NCBI GenBank assembly: GCA_017429285.1
Contig: JAFRPF010000029.1
Coordinates: forward strand, 1-46,529
DNA from: Bacilli bacterium
GTDB lineage: Bacteria; Bacillota_I; Bacilli_A; RFN20; CAG-826
Length of the DNA: 46,529 nucleotides
Reading direction: 5' to 3'
In this document: in pieces, positions 26,017 to 35,700 of the stretch
Layout: each line of letters begins with the position of its first letter
Numbering within the stretch: the first letter of the stretch is position 1
Notes under the pieces: model-generated
What the model was told of the DNA's origin: nothing
What the model saw: the letters and a program-made list of their open reading frames with translations, nothing else
Databases searched by the model: none
Translations under genes and position numbers: made by a program

Positions 26017-27042
26017 ATGAAACAACATATGTTAAATAAAGGTCCTTTATTAGATGATAAAGGTAACCTCATAGAAGCGGGATACGCTTTTAGCTTGGTG
26101 AAAGAATATAATCGTCAAGCAATCAAAGGCTTAAAAAGCCGTATCAAAGAATGGGATTATTATTTTATAAATGATAATGATTATGGTGTGGCCTTAACCA
26201 TTGATGATAATTCCTATATGGGTTTAGTGTCCGTCTCAGTGCTTGATTTTAAAAACAAGAAAGATGTCACTAAATCATATATGTCATGGTTAACATTTGG
26301 TAAAACCAATTTCCCATCCTCTAGTGAGAACGGAGATATATTTACTGAAACAAAAAACTATTCGATGTATTTCCAAAATAAAAATGGAAAAAGACATCTA
26401 GTTTGTAAGATGAAAAATGTCAGTAAAGGTAAAGACTTTGAATGTGATATTGTTTTAAATCAAACATTAGATAAATCGATGGTCATATCCACGCCTTTTA
26501 GAAAGAAAAGACATTTCTACTATAACCAAAAGATCAATCTGTTATCCGCAAGGGGATATTTTAAATATGGTGATTTAACTCATCAATTTGATAAACAAGC
26601 CTTAGGGGTTCTTGATTGGGGTCGAGGAGTGTGGACTTATTCTAATACCTGGTATTGGTCCTCACTTAACGCTAGTCAAGAAGGCCATCGCCTTGGTTTT
26701 AATCTTGGCTATGGTTTTGGTGATACTTCTTATGCTAGTGAAAACATGTTCTTTTATGATGATGAAGCTTATAAATTAGATGATGTCGTGTTTGTTATTC
26801 CAAAAGATAATAAAAACAAATTAGATTTCTTATCTAATTGGACATTGAAAAGTAAGAATAATGATATTGATTTAATATTTGAACCAATTATTGATCGATA
26901 TAGTAATACGAACGCTTTAATCATCCAAAGTAATCAACATCAAGTATTCGGTTATTTTTCTGGTTCTATAAAAGTTAATTACAAAATAATAAAACTAGAT
27001 CATCTTTTAGGTTTCGCAGAGATGGTCAAAAACCGTTGGTAA
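26017..27042 (+). CDS. DUF2804 domain protein
   Basis: The 341-residue soluble protein matches the DUF2804 pattern over its whole length: GPLLDDKGNLIEAGYAFSLV at the start, RIKEWDYYFINDNDYGVALT near residue 42, and LDWGRGVWTYSNTWYWSS near the middle, followed by HRLGFNLGYGFGD. The function of this family is not established. It has no signal peptide. Translation should be leaderless (see promoter at 26002-26010). The metallophosphoesterase gene follows after 54 bases with its own Shine-Dalgarno. Confidence 0.85.
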   Translation: MKQHMLNKGPLLDDKGNLIEAGYAFSLVKEYNRQAIKGLKSRIKEWDYYFINDNDYGVALTIDDNSYMGLVSVSVLDFKNKKDVTKSYMSWLTFGKTNFPSSSENGDIFTETKNYSMYFQNKNGKRHLVCKMKNVSKGKDFECDIVLNQTLDKSMVISTPFRKKRHFYYNQKINLLSARGYFKYGDLTHQFDKQALGVLDWGRGVWTYSNTWYWSSLNASQEGHRLGFNLGYGFGDTSYASENMFFYDDEAYKLDDVVFVIPKDNKNKLDFLSNWTLKSKNNDIDLIFEPIIDRYSNTNALIIQSNQHQVFGYFSGSIKVNYKIIKLDHLLGFAEMVKNRW

Positions 27043-27096
27043 TATTTACAAAATAAATAAATAAATTACAATTAAAACGAAAGGAATATACATAGT

Positions 27097-28119
27097 ATGA
27101 AAAATAAATTAGTTTTCTTTCCTTCTTTATTTGCGGTGTGTCTAACCGCTTGTGGTAATAAAGCATATGAAGCGAAAGATTACATTTTAAAAATGAACTA
27201 TGAGAGCGATTTTCGCATCTTACAGTTAACTGACACTCATCTCGGAGATAAAGATAACACTAAGCTCCACTACGACTTTATGGAATTAACCATAAAAGAA
27301 GCAAAACCTAAACTTATCGTTGTTACCGGTGATGTCTTTACCTTTGCTAGTAAAGGAACCGCGATCGATTTCTTCGCGTGGTTAGATAAACAACAAGTCC
27401 CATGGACATTAACATTTGGTAACCATGATGAACAATGTTGGTTCTCTATCGATTGGGTCACTAGTTATTTAAATAATCTCAATAAGAAAAGAGAAAAAGA
27501 TCATAGCTCTTATTGTTATTTTTTAGATTTACAAGATGATAAAGTCAAAGGCAATGCAAACTTTGCGATTAATCTAATGAAAGATGATAAAGTCTTTGAA
27601 CAATTGATCATCATGGATAGTAATCGATATAACTATAAAGGATATTTTGGTTACGACTATTTCCATCAAGATCAAATCGATTGGTATACCAGTTTAGTTA
27701 ACCAAACTAAAGCGGATAATAATGATAAGATAGTTCCATCACTAATGTTCTATCATATTCCACTTCCAGAAGTTAATGATGCTTGGGAAGCAGCGAAAAA
27801 TGATAAATCATTAATTCTTAATCCTACTGGATCAGAAGCTCAAGAAAATGAAAAACCATGTAATCCTCTATATAATTCTGGATTCTATAAAGTGATTAAA
27901 GAGCTTGGAAGTACACACGGCATGTATTTCGGTCATGACCATATCAATAACTTCATCATCAATTATGAAGGTATCCATTTTGGCTATGGCATTAAAGCCA
28001 CTGATAGAGTCTACGCAGATGATTCTTTACTTGGAGGTAGAGTTATTACTCTACATGATGATGAATCTCATAGTCTAACCTATGAAGACTATTATCATAC
28101 CTATAAGGAGGTTATGTAA
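27097..28119 (+). CDS. Calcineurin-like metallophosphoesterase lipoprotein
   Basis: The 340-residue lipoprotein (lipobox LTAC, Cys19) carries the metallophosphoesterase motifs in order: DTH in LQLTDTHLGD (about residue 47), GD in VVTGDVF (about 80), GNHDE (about 108) and GHDH in MYFGHDHINNF (about 285). It should hydrolyse a phosphoester at the outer membrane face using two metal ions. Substrate unknown. AAAGGA lies 13 bases upstream of the ATG. One base separates its stop from the ATG of the next gene, which has AAGGAGG inside this reading frame, so the two form an operon. Confidence 0.9.
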   Translation: MKNKLVFFPSLFAVCLTACGNKAYEAKDYILKMNYESDFRILQLTDTHLGDKDNTKLHYDFMELTIKEAKPKLIVVTGDVFTFASKGTAIDFFAWLDKQQVPWTLTFGNHDEQCWFSIDWVTSYLNNLNKKREKDHSSYCYFLDLQDDKVKGNANFAINLMKDDKVFEQLIIMDSNRYNYKGYFGYDYFHQDQIDWYTSLVNQTKADNNDKIVPSLMFYHIPLPEVNDAWEAAKNDKSLILNPTGSEAQENEKPCNPLYNSGFYKVIKELGSTHGMYFGHDHINNFIINYEGIHFGYGIKATDRVYADDSLLGGRVITLHDDESHSLTYEDYYHTYKEVM

Positions 28120-28120
28120 T

Positions 28121-29002
28121 ATGAGAAACAAATTATATACAGCCTGCTCTTTAATTATCTTAACCGTTATCGGTTCCTTATTTACTCTATTAGCCTCAAA
28201 TATGTTAATGGATGATTTATTTAATAAAGGTGTGGCATTTTCTAATATGACCATCTTTGTTTCTTTACCTGCGGTCAGTGTGGCTCTTATCTTCTTATTA
28301 GGTGTCTTATATCTAATTAGAACTTATAGCCATCCAGAATGTAAAAAAAGAATCACTAGAACATATTTAATTATCGCAATGGTTTTCTCTTTAATCGGCG
28401 TTATCGGTGCCATTTTAGGGGGCACAGTTACCTATCATACCTTTACGGGTAAAAATCCATTCCCAGGATATTTAATTCTTTTTATGATCTTAAATATCTT
28501 ATTACTCTTATCTGAAGGATGCGCTTTATATTTAACCATCAAAAAGATGAAAGATGATGAAGGTAGAATTAAGATTAATTTCTTATATGTCCTTAAGACT
28601 ATCGGTTGGGTGTTATTTATCGGTTTGCTATTTAATAGATTTGGCCTATTTATGGGTATGCCAGTTTATGTTTATACGAGAAACTTATATCTCACCTTCC
28701 CAACATATTTATATCTCTTATTACCTTTATATTTAGGTGTGGTTATCGCCTTATATAAATTAGGAAACTTATCTAATAAGAAAACCTTTATCTTAGGTAT
28801 TGTTGGTATTGCTATTAATATTGCCCTATTCACTTACACAGTGATCAATGGTTTAAACGATACTTCTTATATTTCTTCTATTTCTCAACTCTATCCAATA
28901 GATAGAATAGCTACCTTACCAATAGAAGTATTAATTCACTTTGTCTCTTATCTTGGAGTGGGTGCTTCTATCATCGTCACTTCTTTATCTAAAAAGAGAT
29001 AA
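28121..29002 (+). CDS. Multi-pass membrane protein, operon partner of phosphoesterase
   Basis: The 293-residue protein has about eight membrane helices and short charged loops, with no recognised family. The ATG at 28121 is preceded by AAGGAGG at 28105-28111, which lies in the end of the metallophosphoesterase gene; a longer in-frame version would overlap that gene and break the hydrophobic start. It probably works with the extracellular phosphoesterase, but this is only inferred from the tight linkage. A terminator follows. Confidence 0.75.
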   Translation: MRNKLYTACSLIILTVIGSLFTLLASNMLMDDLFNKGVAFSNMTIFVSLPAVSVALIFLLGVLYLIRTYSHPECKKRITRTYLIIAMVFSLIGVIGAILGGTVTYHTFTGKNPFPGYLILFMILNILLLLSEGCALYLTIKKMKDDEGRIKINFLYVLKTIGWVLFIGLLFNRFGLFMGMPVYVYTRNLYLTFPTYLYLLLPLYLGVVIALYKLGNLSNKKTFILGIVGIAINIALFTYTVINGLNDTSYISSISQLYPIDRIATLPIEVLIHFVSYLGVGASIIVTSLSKKR

Positions 29003-29020
29003 AAGATAATTAATTAATAG

Positions 29021-29057
29021 AGAGGGGTTTATCGATAAATCCCTTTCTTTTTTATTC
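29021..29057 (+). terminator. Rho-independent terminator
   Basis: GAGGGGTTTAT and ATAAATCCCTTTC form a stem (with G-U pairs) around CG at about 29022-29045, followed by TTTCTTTTTTATT. It ends the metallophosphoesterase operon. Confidence 0.75.
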
Positions 29058-29076
29058 ACTTTCTAATGTGAAATTT

Positions 29077-29186
29077 CCGGATTTTGTGATTTTTCGCCCA
29101 AAAAAACGCCGAATTTTGTGATTTTTCATCAAAAAAAGTGCCGAATTTTGTGATTTTTTGCTTAAAAAAGTGCCGGATTTTGTGAT
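29077..29186. repeat. Four direct repeats with exact 32-bp period
   Basis: CCG(A/G)ATTTTGTGAT occurs at 29077, 29109, 29141 and 29173: 14 bases, spacing exactly 32 in every case. The 18-base spacers are A- and T-tract rich; those before the third and fourth copies end in AAAAAAGTG. The array fills most of the 274-base gap between the terminator at 29021 and the terminator of the convergent operon. Half of the neighbouring space holds nothing else I can recognise. Confidence 0.9.
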
Positions 29187-29234
29187 ACTACGTATTTTTC
29201 TAGGTTAATAAACTCTTTCTTAATATATAAAAAA

Positions 29235-29259
29235 GTGGAGAGGATTTTTTCCTTTCCAC
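29235..29259. terminator. Bidirectional terminator of the surface-protein operon
   Basis: GTGGAGAGGA (29235-29244) pairs with TCCTTTCCAC (29250-29259) with one G-U pair; A/T runs on both sides give U-runs on either strand. It lies 18 bases beyond the stop of the minus-strand gene at 29277. Confidence 0.8.
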
Positions 29260-29276
29260 CTTTATTTTTTATATCT

Positions 29277-31331
29277 TTAATCTAAATCGTATGGAGATAA
29301 GACTTCAGAACTGGTATCAGAACATTCGATGCTAGTAACACTAGTACCTAAGAAAACATTAGGACCAACATTACCATCTCTGACCCACTCTTCCCATTCC
29401 GCTTTTGTGCCTTCATAAATGACACTATTTAAGGAAGAACAATTCGCGAATGCATATTTAGATAAGACAGTATTCTTTGGTAAACCAATTTGATAAAGAA
29501 CACTATTATTTTCTAAAGCAAAGGCTGGGAAGATTAATTTCTTATCTTTAAATGAAGTTGTAATTAAATCGAGACGATCAATTTGCTCATCGATTTCATA
29601 GATGACATTAGCGGTGGCTAATTCATGATATCTAACATGATCAGAAGTACCACTTCTTTCATATCGATCAAATGTTCCACCGACACCTTCGTTCCAATTT
29701 GATAGATAAATATCAGGTCTAGCGGCGACATTAGCTTCTAAATAGATATTAGCTTTATAGCAGTTATGGAAGGCATAATGACCCACTAATTCGATGTTAG
29801 AACAATCTCTCATCATCACTTCTTTTAAATTAACGTGATCTTCAAACGCTCTATTAGCGATTCTTCTTACTTCATATGATTTCTCTTGATAGGTCATAAC
29901 CTTAGGTATCGTTAAGACTTCAAAGTCATTACTACCTAAGATATTGACGTATTCTTCTCCATCAGCATCAACACAGATATCATAATCAATTGATTCAACA
30001 CGTATTGTATCAACATAACCAACAGAATATGGTCTATATCCTGGGTTAGCGGTATCAGAAATCACTAATGATGGATTAAGCGCTCTAATCATGAGTCTTG
30101 AACATCCCATAAAGGAATTATCTAAGATAGATTCCACGGATTCTGGTAAGACTAATTCTGTTAATAACTTAGAATTAGTAAAACTATATTCATTTAATTG
30201 ACCAACATTATTACAAATTTCGATAGTCTTAATTGAAGAGATTAAGCCATAGAAACCATAAGCAGGGATAACATGATATGTTTCTGGTGACAACGCGTCA
30301 TCATTACCGATATTCACAATGACATGTTTTAAATTCTTTGGAACATACCAAACATTTGCTGTCGTGCCTTCATATTGTTGCATCGCGACATATTGTGCAT
30401 GAGCGGAATTCTTACCGAAGATAAATCCAAAGTTATAATTACACGCGACTGCAGGATCTACGCCTTCTTTCGATTTATTAATGTCATAGGCTTCTCCCAC
30501 GAATGGAACGACGACTTTTTCTAGCCATCCGACATTATTTAATAAGCCTTCCACGACTCTTGTGACTTTATGTCCTTCATACATTGAAGGAACTACTAAA
30601 GTCTTATCATATGGAACACCGCCACTTAAGGTGAATGATGTTAAGGTGATAGATTTCTTTTCTGTGGTCATATCAAAATAATCATCATTTTCCGTATATG
30701 TCCAATCACCAGTTGGTTTTGTGGGGTCTGGTGACATCGCACATGTATAGTAGACTTTTAAACTAGTAATGCTGTAATAATATGTCTCTCCTTCTTGTTC
30801 TGGAGTAAGAGCTTTCGCAGCGATTTTAAAATAACATGGAGAGATACCATATTCACTAGCCATATCAATAAAGGATATTGTGCCTTTTAAGTTACCAGCC
30901 TCACCACCGAATCTAATAGCTTCTTGATAGATTAAACTATTTGGAGAATAGCCCGCTTCAATAACCATTTGGTTTTCACTTTCGCAAGCAATCTCATACT
31001 CCATTTTAATTAAACCATTAATTGGATCAGTAAAAGCGACATAGTCATTAGTTTGGAAAGTAGTAAAATCTTCTCCACCATAGATGGCTTGGAAATATGA
31101 ATAATCAACATTAATCACTGTCCCAATATCAGATTTTACTGTCGCGGACATACCGTTACCGGAATCAGATTTATCTTTCATCTTATTATTTTTATCTAGT
31201 GTCATCGTATAAACGGTGTTCTTACTAGAAACTGGTAAAAGATTGGCTTTTTTAATTAAAGCAAAGGAAGCTACTCCAGCGATTAATAAAGCACTTAAGG
31301 AAGATAAGATAATAATATGTTTTCTTTTCAT
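29277..31331 (-). CDS. BspA-like leucine-rich-repeat surface protein
   Basis: The 684-residue protein has an N-terminal membrane segment (residues 6-27; no lipobox cysteine) and an outward-facing body. LRR_5/BspA-type repeats are visible in several places: IPAYGFYGLISSIKTIEI, LNEYSFTNSKLLTELVLPES, IANRAFEDHVNLKEVMMRDC and LSKYAFANCSSLNSVIYEG. These repeats form a surface scaffold that can bind host or microbial ligands. It is the third gene of an operon with two lipoproteins; GGGAGG lies nine bases before its ATG, within the end of the previous gene. Confidence 0.8.
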   Translation of the reverse strand: MKRKHIIILSSLSALLIAGVASFALIKKANLLPVSSKNTVYTMTLDKNNKMKDKSDSGNGMSATVKSDIGTVINVDYSYFQAIYGGEDFTTFQTNDYVAFTDPINGLIKMEYEIACESENQMVIEAGYSPNSLIYQEAIRFGGEAGNLKGTISFIDMASEYGISPCYFKIAAKALTPEQEGETYYYSITSLKVYYTCAMSPDPTKPTGDWTYTENDDYFDMTTEKKSITLTSFTLSGGVPYDKTLVVPSMYEGHKVTRVVEGLLNNVGWLEKVVVPFVGEAYDINKSKEGVDPAVACNYNFGFIFGKNSAHAQYVAMQQYEGTTANVWYVPKNLKHVIVNIGNDDALSPETYHVIPAYGFYGLISSIKTIEICNNVGQLNEYSFTNSKLLTELVLPESVESILDNSFMGCSRLMIRALNPSLVISDTANPGYRPYSVGYVDTIRVESIDYDICVDADGEEYVNILGSNDFEVLTIPKVMTYQEKSYEVRRIANRAFEDHVNLKEVMMRDCSNIELVGHYAFHNCYKANIYLEANVAARPDIYLSNWNEGVGGTFDRYERSGTSDHVRYHELATANVIYEIDEQIDRLDLITTSFKDKKLIFPAFALENNSVLYQIGLPKNTVLSKYAFANCSSLNSVIYEGTKAEWEEWVRDGNVGPNVFLGTSVTSIECSDTSSEVLSPYDLD

Positions 31332-31335
31332 AATC

Positions 31336-32745
31336 TTAAGCCTCCCAATTTAAGGATTTAGCAATCCTAAATAATGTCTCGTTAGAGAAGTTAAGTTTGT
31401 TATCGTAGGTATTTATAAATTTACCGTTATCACTTTCTTGGATAATTGTGGCCACACTTTCAGCGACAGGAGCGAACATCATCTTTGAACCTCTCACTAG
31501 TTCATATTTATCATTACCTAAATCTTTATAAGTTAAAGATAAATAGATATCAAATGAACAAGTTAACGCTAAACGATAATAATTATCATCATGAGTGTTA
31601 TCAAGCACTAAGGTATCTTCTTGATGGTTACGAGCTTGTTCATAAGTGGTACCGAAATTATGAGAAATAGAGGTGTTAATAACCCTTTCTCCTCTTAAAT
31701 TAACTTCTATAGAAGTAGGTGTTAAATTCGTTTCAAAATTAGATAAGAATGTCGCACCTTGAGTAAATGAACCAGTATTACCATATAAATATGATAGATA
31801 AGTTGGATTATAGGTGTAATTAAGGCCATAGGCTAAGATGGAATCATTAATTTCACTCCACTTCTCGTTATATGTTTCAATTGATGAATAACTTAAAGTG
31901 ACATCTGCATCAGTGGACTTATGATAAACAGTGTCACCATAATTGATCGCCACATTATAAACTCGACCCATATAGGCTAAAACATTATATTTTTCATCAA
32001 CTTTTTCACTGGCGGTAACTACAAAGTTTCTTGTTTCTTCGGCGTCTATTTCTTCTACAGGTAACCCGCTATAACGTTTTTCGATATCCTTATAAGTCGC
32101 TAAATATTCCATGTTTTGATGGACATATTCTAATGGATAGTCCCAGCCGATAAAGTCGTTATAGTAACGATCATCAACATCATGACCATATAATTGCCGT
32201 CCTTCATATTTAACGGTCTCATAATATCCCACACGTGTGGTGTATAAGATACCAGCTTCACCTGGAATATGAGGTTCTCTAAATTCGCATAGATAACCGT
32301 TAAAGTCTTTGTTTCTCACGATATCAAAACCAAATTTAGAAGTCACACCACCGATAAATAAGGTTAAGGTATGATGTCCAACTTCACCTAAATAATGACG
32401 ATATTCAATCGGAATATGTTTTTCTAAGAAATCAAAGTCTTCAGTGGATGCATCACTATAAGTGACATGTAATTTAATTCCCGCATCATCAAAGCAGATG
32501 GCTTTAATGCCTTGGCTAGGAATGTTTATAAATTCGACATTAGACACTTCCACACCTGGTTTAGTGACTACGATTGCTTCCTCTTCTGGAGCGGTATATC
32601 TAAATGTTGATTGAGGATTATCATTTACCTCGGGAGTTGTCTCTTCATTATTATTATTTTCATTACCTTTAGGTAAAATAACCTGTATTGTACAGCTAGA
32701 TAATAATAACAAGGATAAAGGTAGTAATTTAATCATCTTTTTCAT
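31336..32745 (-). CDS. Secreted lipoprotein, unknown function
   Basis: The 469-residue lipoprotein starts MKKMIKLLPLSLLLLSSC (Cys18), followed by an Asn/Glu-rich linker and a soluble, aromatic-rich body without recognised domains. The segment near residues 65-140 (VSNVEFINIPSQGIKAICFD) may be a small Ig-like or bacterial-Ig-type module, but this is weak. ATG 32745 was chosen because AGGTGA lies just upstream; the earlier GTG at 32754 overlaps the previous gene. Its start is one base from the stop of the 936-residue lipoprotein gene, so translation is probably coupled. Confidence 0.8.
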   Translation of the reverse strand: MKKMIKLLPLSLLLLSSCTIQVILPKGNENNNNEETTPEVNDNPQSTFRYTAPEEEAIVVTKPGVEVSNVEFINIPSQGIKAICFDDAGIKLHVTYSDASTEDFDFLEKHIPIEYRHYLGEVGHHTLTLFIGGVTSKFGFDIVRNKDFNGYLCEFREPHIPGEAGILYTTRVGYYETVKYEGRQLYGHDVDDRYYNDFIGWDYPLEYVHQNMEYLATYKDIEKRYSGLPVEEIDAEETRNFVVTASEKVDEKYNVLAYMGRVYNVAINYGDTVYHKSTDADVTLSYSSIETYNEKWSEINDSILAYGLNYTYNPTYLSYLYGNTGSFTQGATFLSNFETNLTPTSIEVNLRGERVINTSISHNFGTTYEQARNHQEDTLVLDNTHDDNYYRLALTCSFDIYLSLTYKDLGNDKYELVRGSKMMFAPVAESVATIIQESDNGKFINTYDNKLNFSNETLFRIAKSLNWEA

Positions 32746-32746
32746 A

Positions 32747-35557
32747 TTAATCACCTACCTTTACATAGATGCCTCTGACCACTAAGTCAGAAGAGACATC
32801 ATCTAGTGATTTATCCCAACCAATAAAGAAATAACCATTCATAAATTGATCTCTAATCGAAGGATCTGGCTCTGGCGCTCTTGTATGTTCTTCAACATGT
32901 GAATCTTGATATATCAAATTATTTAGTCCGTCATAATAACTAACTGTGTAATAGATAATCTTATGCCAGTTAATAACGATATGAATATCATCAGTTTGTC
33001 CTTCTGGAACAGTAAAGACATCACCGACATTATAATGATTATCACCGATGGTGAAATCGATTAAACGGTAGCCGTCTCTTTCTATAGGTTCCACGAATGT
33101 ATAAGTGGATTTTGGTCTAAATTTACCAATTTTCACTTCTGGTGTACCTGGTTCATCATCACTATTTTTCATATAGATGTTAATCGCATCCGCCGCTTCA
33201 AAATGAACGGGTATCTTAACATCACTAGCAAAACCCGCCCAGTTAGATACTTTAACGGTAAATTCAAAATCAAAACTTGCCGCACTACCATCCGCAATAG
33301 AGATAGTTCCAGCTTTATCGATACTGACCCAATCCTCATCTTTATATTCTTCAGTGGTTATCACAATATCTTCGTATTTAAACATTCTGACCGAGATATC
33401 ACCTAACCAGCTTTCCACTAATTTGGTTTCTGAATCAGCGCTTAATTTAGCTTGATCAAGCACCATTCTTACACCATCCCAAACCGTGAATAATAAGACA
33501 TTAGTTTCATCTAATGACATCACGGATTTGCTCATCGTGAAACTCTTTTCTCTATCATCTGAGAAGTGTTCTATTTCATTAGAGAAATACACTCTTAATA
33601 AGTATGTTTTAAATAGGTCACGTGATAAATCGAAATTAAATATCGTGACCACTAATTCGAGTCCGATCTTAGCGCCCATTAATACATACATATCAATCGC
33701 ATAATTACCGCTGAACTTCTTCCCTTCTTCGGCAAGAGGAGAAATAGAAGCGGTCAACGCGCCTTGAATACCGATTTTGACATAGAATTCCGCGTATACT
33801 TCCGCGTGTAGATATTTATATGTCCCGCCAATATAAATCGCTCCAGATAAACGGAAAGCCACTCTGACTTCCGCTAAACCCATAAAGGCAATATCCCAGG
33901 CGTTACATTCCTTGACATCTTGGTGAGTATCGCTTTCTCCACCACCTTTGTTGGAGAAATTAAAGACCACACGATTACTCTTCCACTGTTTTTTGAAAAC
34001 AACCATCGCTTGGATAGTGATATCAAAGATAAAGTCAAACCTTAATTCAAATATTAATGGTCCGGCGATTTGGATATCTAATTTAAATAATGGAAGGGTT
34101 GTTTTATTACCTTCTGTTTGAGCGCAGGCTTCCGCGCTTTCTTTTAATCTCTTATAGAAATTATCTTGTGCGCCTCTTGCGGCGTTAATTTCATTGGCTA
34201 AATCTTCTTGAACTTCTTGTTCGCTTTTTTCTTTTTGTCTCACTTGGACATCAAAAACCGCTAAGAAAGTATGAGATTCAATCACTTCTTCAACACATTT
34301 AATCTTATAGTTAACACCGACAGGAACGACCTTCCATTTCTTTTTAACAGAAACATCGAAGTCCATCGTATAGGTGGTAACTCTTTCATAAACATATTTA
34401 AAAGTTAAATAGAATTTATCTTTTTTAAGTTCGATTTGGCTCACACCAATCGAGAATGTAAATGTTAATTTATTGTTAAAATAATTAAATTTTAAATCGA
34501 CATCGATTTGATCCATTAAATTTTTTAAATTATTCGCATCTCTATTTTGACTATATTTCGCAAATAGATTCACTAACGCTCTAGCGGTCACAGAATATCT
34601 AAGACCGGAAACGATGGATTCGGTATTTGCTAAAATTTCAATATTACTTAAATCAACGTCTTTTTCGCCTTTGGCTTCTAAAGAGGTATAAACATTACCT
34701 AAATCAGGTTCAACATAGTTGATTTTATATAATCCATTACCTAAATCTTCTTTAGAAACAAATTCACCATAGAAATCAGTGACATCGATATTTTCACTAG
34801 CGATATCTTTTTTAACAACAAAGGTATCACCTTCATTTAAGTTAGGTCCCGCTCCTTCATAGATGAATGAATAATTCGCATTTTCATCGACAATTTCATC
34901 GCTTACTTTCGTTAAATCAAAAGCGGGAATATCTTCTTTTAAAACAATATTATCAACAGGTATCTCATTACCTAATTCATCTTTAGTTTCAGGAGCGTCT
35001 TCCACTTCAATAGTGATTCTTTGAATAGAAGGATCTTTACCTCTAAACATCAGATTCATGTTTGGATCAAGATTAACGATATAAACTTCACCATACACAA
35101 ATGAACCACTGAATGGGAAACAAATATAGGTATCATAGGCTTGAAAGTTAACGTCTAAATTTATTCCATCCGCATCGGTAACGGAGATGCTGTTATTAGA
35201 TGCACTATTTGTGTTAATAAGCGCGCTATATTCTTCCTTCCTTGATTCATTACCTTGATCGATAAAGTTCATATAAAGGGTGGTGTTCATCGGCGCGTTA
35301 AGCATCGACGTGGACATTCTCGCTTGATATGCTTCTGGAACAACTTCCATTTCTGTATTTTCAAGCTCTTCACCCGTTAAAGTTTCATCGTGAGTGACAG
35401 TGACACGTGGGCTCCAATTAGTTAAAACTTCCACCATTGTCTCATCATCGACTCGTTCACTATTATTTTCTTCGACCTTTTTAGAAGTGCCGTTACAAGA
35501 AGTAATGAGCATCGTAAAAGTAATTAACGATAGTAATAATTTCGGATTCTTTTTCAT
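32747..35557 (-). CDS. Very large surface lipoprotein with C-terminal InlB-like repeat
   Basis: The 936-residue lipoprotein starts MKKNPKLLLSLITFTMLITSC (Cys21). Most of it is an unrecognised, beta-rich extracellular region with a charged helical segment around residues 440-475. The last 70 residues (YYTVSYYDGLNNLIYQDSHV, then YFFIGWDKS) match the InlB/Listeria-Bacteroides repeat. I placed the start at 35557 because AAAGGGGA lies nine bases upstream and the signal peptide begins there. A minus-strand TATAAT (35594-35599) gives a leader of about 30 bases. It heads a three-gene surface operon. Confidence 0.8.
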   Translation of the reverse strand: MKKNPKLLLSLITFTMLITSCNGTSKKVEENNSERVDDETMVEVLTNWSPRVTVTHDETLTGEELENTEMEVVPEAYQARMSTSMLNAPMNTTLYMNFIDQGNESRKEEYSALINTNSASNNSISVTDADGINLDVNFQAYDTYICFPFSGSFVYGEVYIVNLDPNMNLMFRGKDPSIQRITIEVEDAPETKDELGNEIPVDNIVLKEDIPAFDLTKVSDEIVDENANYSFIYEGAGPNLNEGDTFVVKKDIASENIDVTDFYGEFVSKEDLGNGLYKINYVEPDLGNVYTSLEAKGEKDVDLSNIEILANTESIVSGLRYSVTARALVNLFAKYSQNRDANNLKNLMDQIDVDLKFNYFNNKLTFTFSIGVSQIELKKDKFYLTFKYVYERVTTYTMDFDVSVKKKWKVVPVGVNYKIKCVEEVIESHTFLAVFDVQVRQKEKSEQEVQEDLANEINAARGAQDNFYKRLKESAEACAQTEGNKTTLPLFKLDIQIAGPLIFELRFDFIFDITIQAMVVFKKQWKSNRVVFNFSNKGGGESDTHQDVKECNAWDIAFMGLAEVRVAFRLSGAIYIGGTYKYLHAEVYAEFYVKIGIQGALTASISPLAEEGKKFSGNYAIDMYVLMGAKIGLELVVTIFNFDLSRDLFKTYLLRVYFSNEIEHFSDDREKSFTMSKSVMSLDETNVLLFTVWDGVRMVLDQAKLSADSETKLVESWLGDISVRMFKYEDIVITTEEYKDEDWVSIDKAGTISIADGSAASFDFEFTVKVSNWAGFASDVKIPVHFEAADAINIYMKNSDDEPGTPEVKIGKFRPKSTYTFVEPIERDGYRLIDFTIGDNHYNVGDVFTVPEGQTDDIHIVINWHKIIYYTVSYYDGLNNLIYQDSHVEEHTRAPEPDPSIRDQFMNGYFFIGWDKSLDDVSSDLVVRGIYVKVGD

Positions 35558-35700
35558 ACTAAGTCCCCTTTCATGAATTATAAACTCGTTTAAATTATAC
35601 AATTTATATTCTGTATAGATATTAACAATTCATATGTCACAAATGTGCCACAAAGTAGTATAAAAATACTATTCATATATAATATGAAAAGATAGTTATT

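Noticed and set aside
27270..27461. Antisense open frame in the metallophosphoesterase gene
   Set aside because: It is the shadow of a gene with complete catalytic motifs and has no ribosome site.
29077..29186. CRISPR array
   Set aside because: The conserved part is only 14 bases, the 18-base spacers resemble each other and are A/T tracts, and no cas gene is present.
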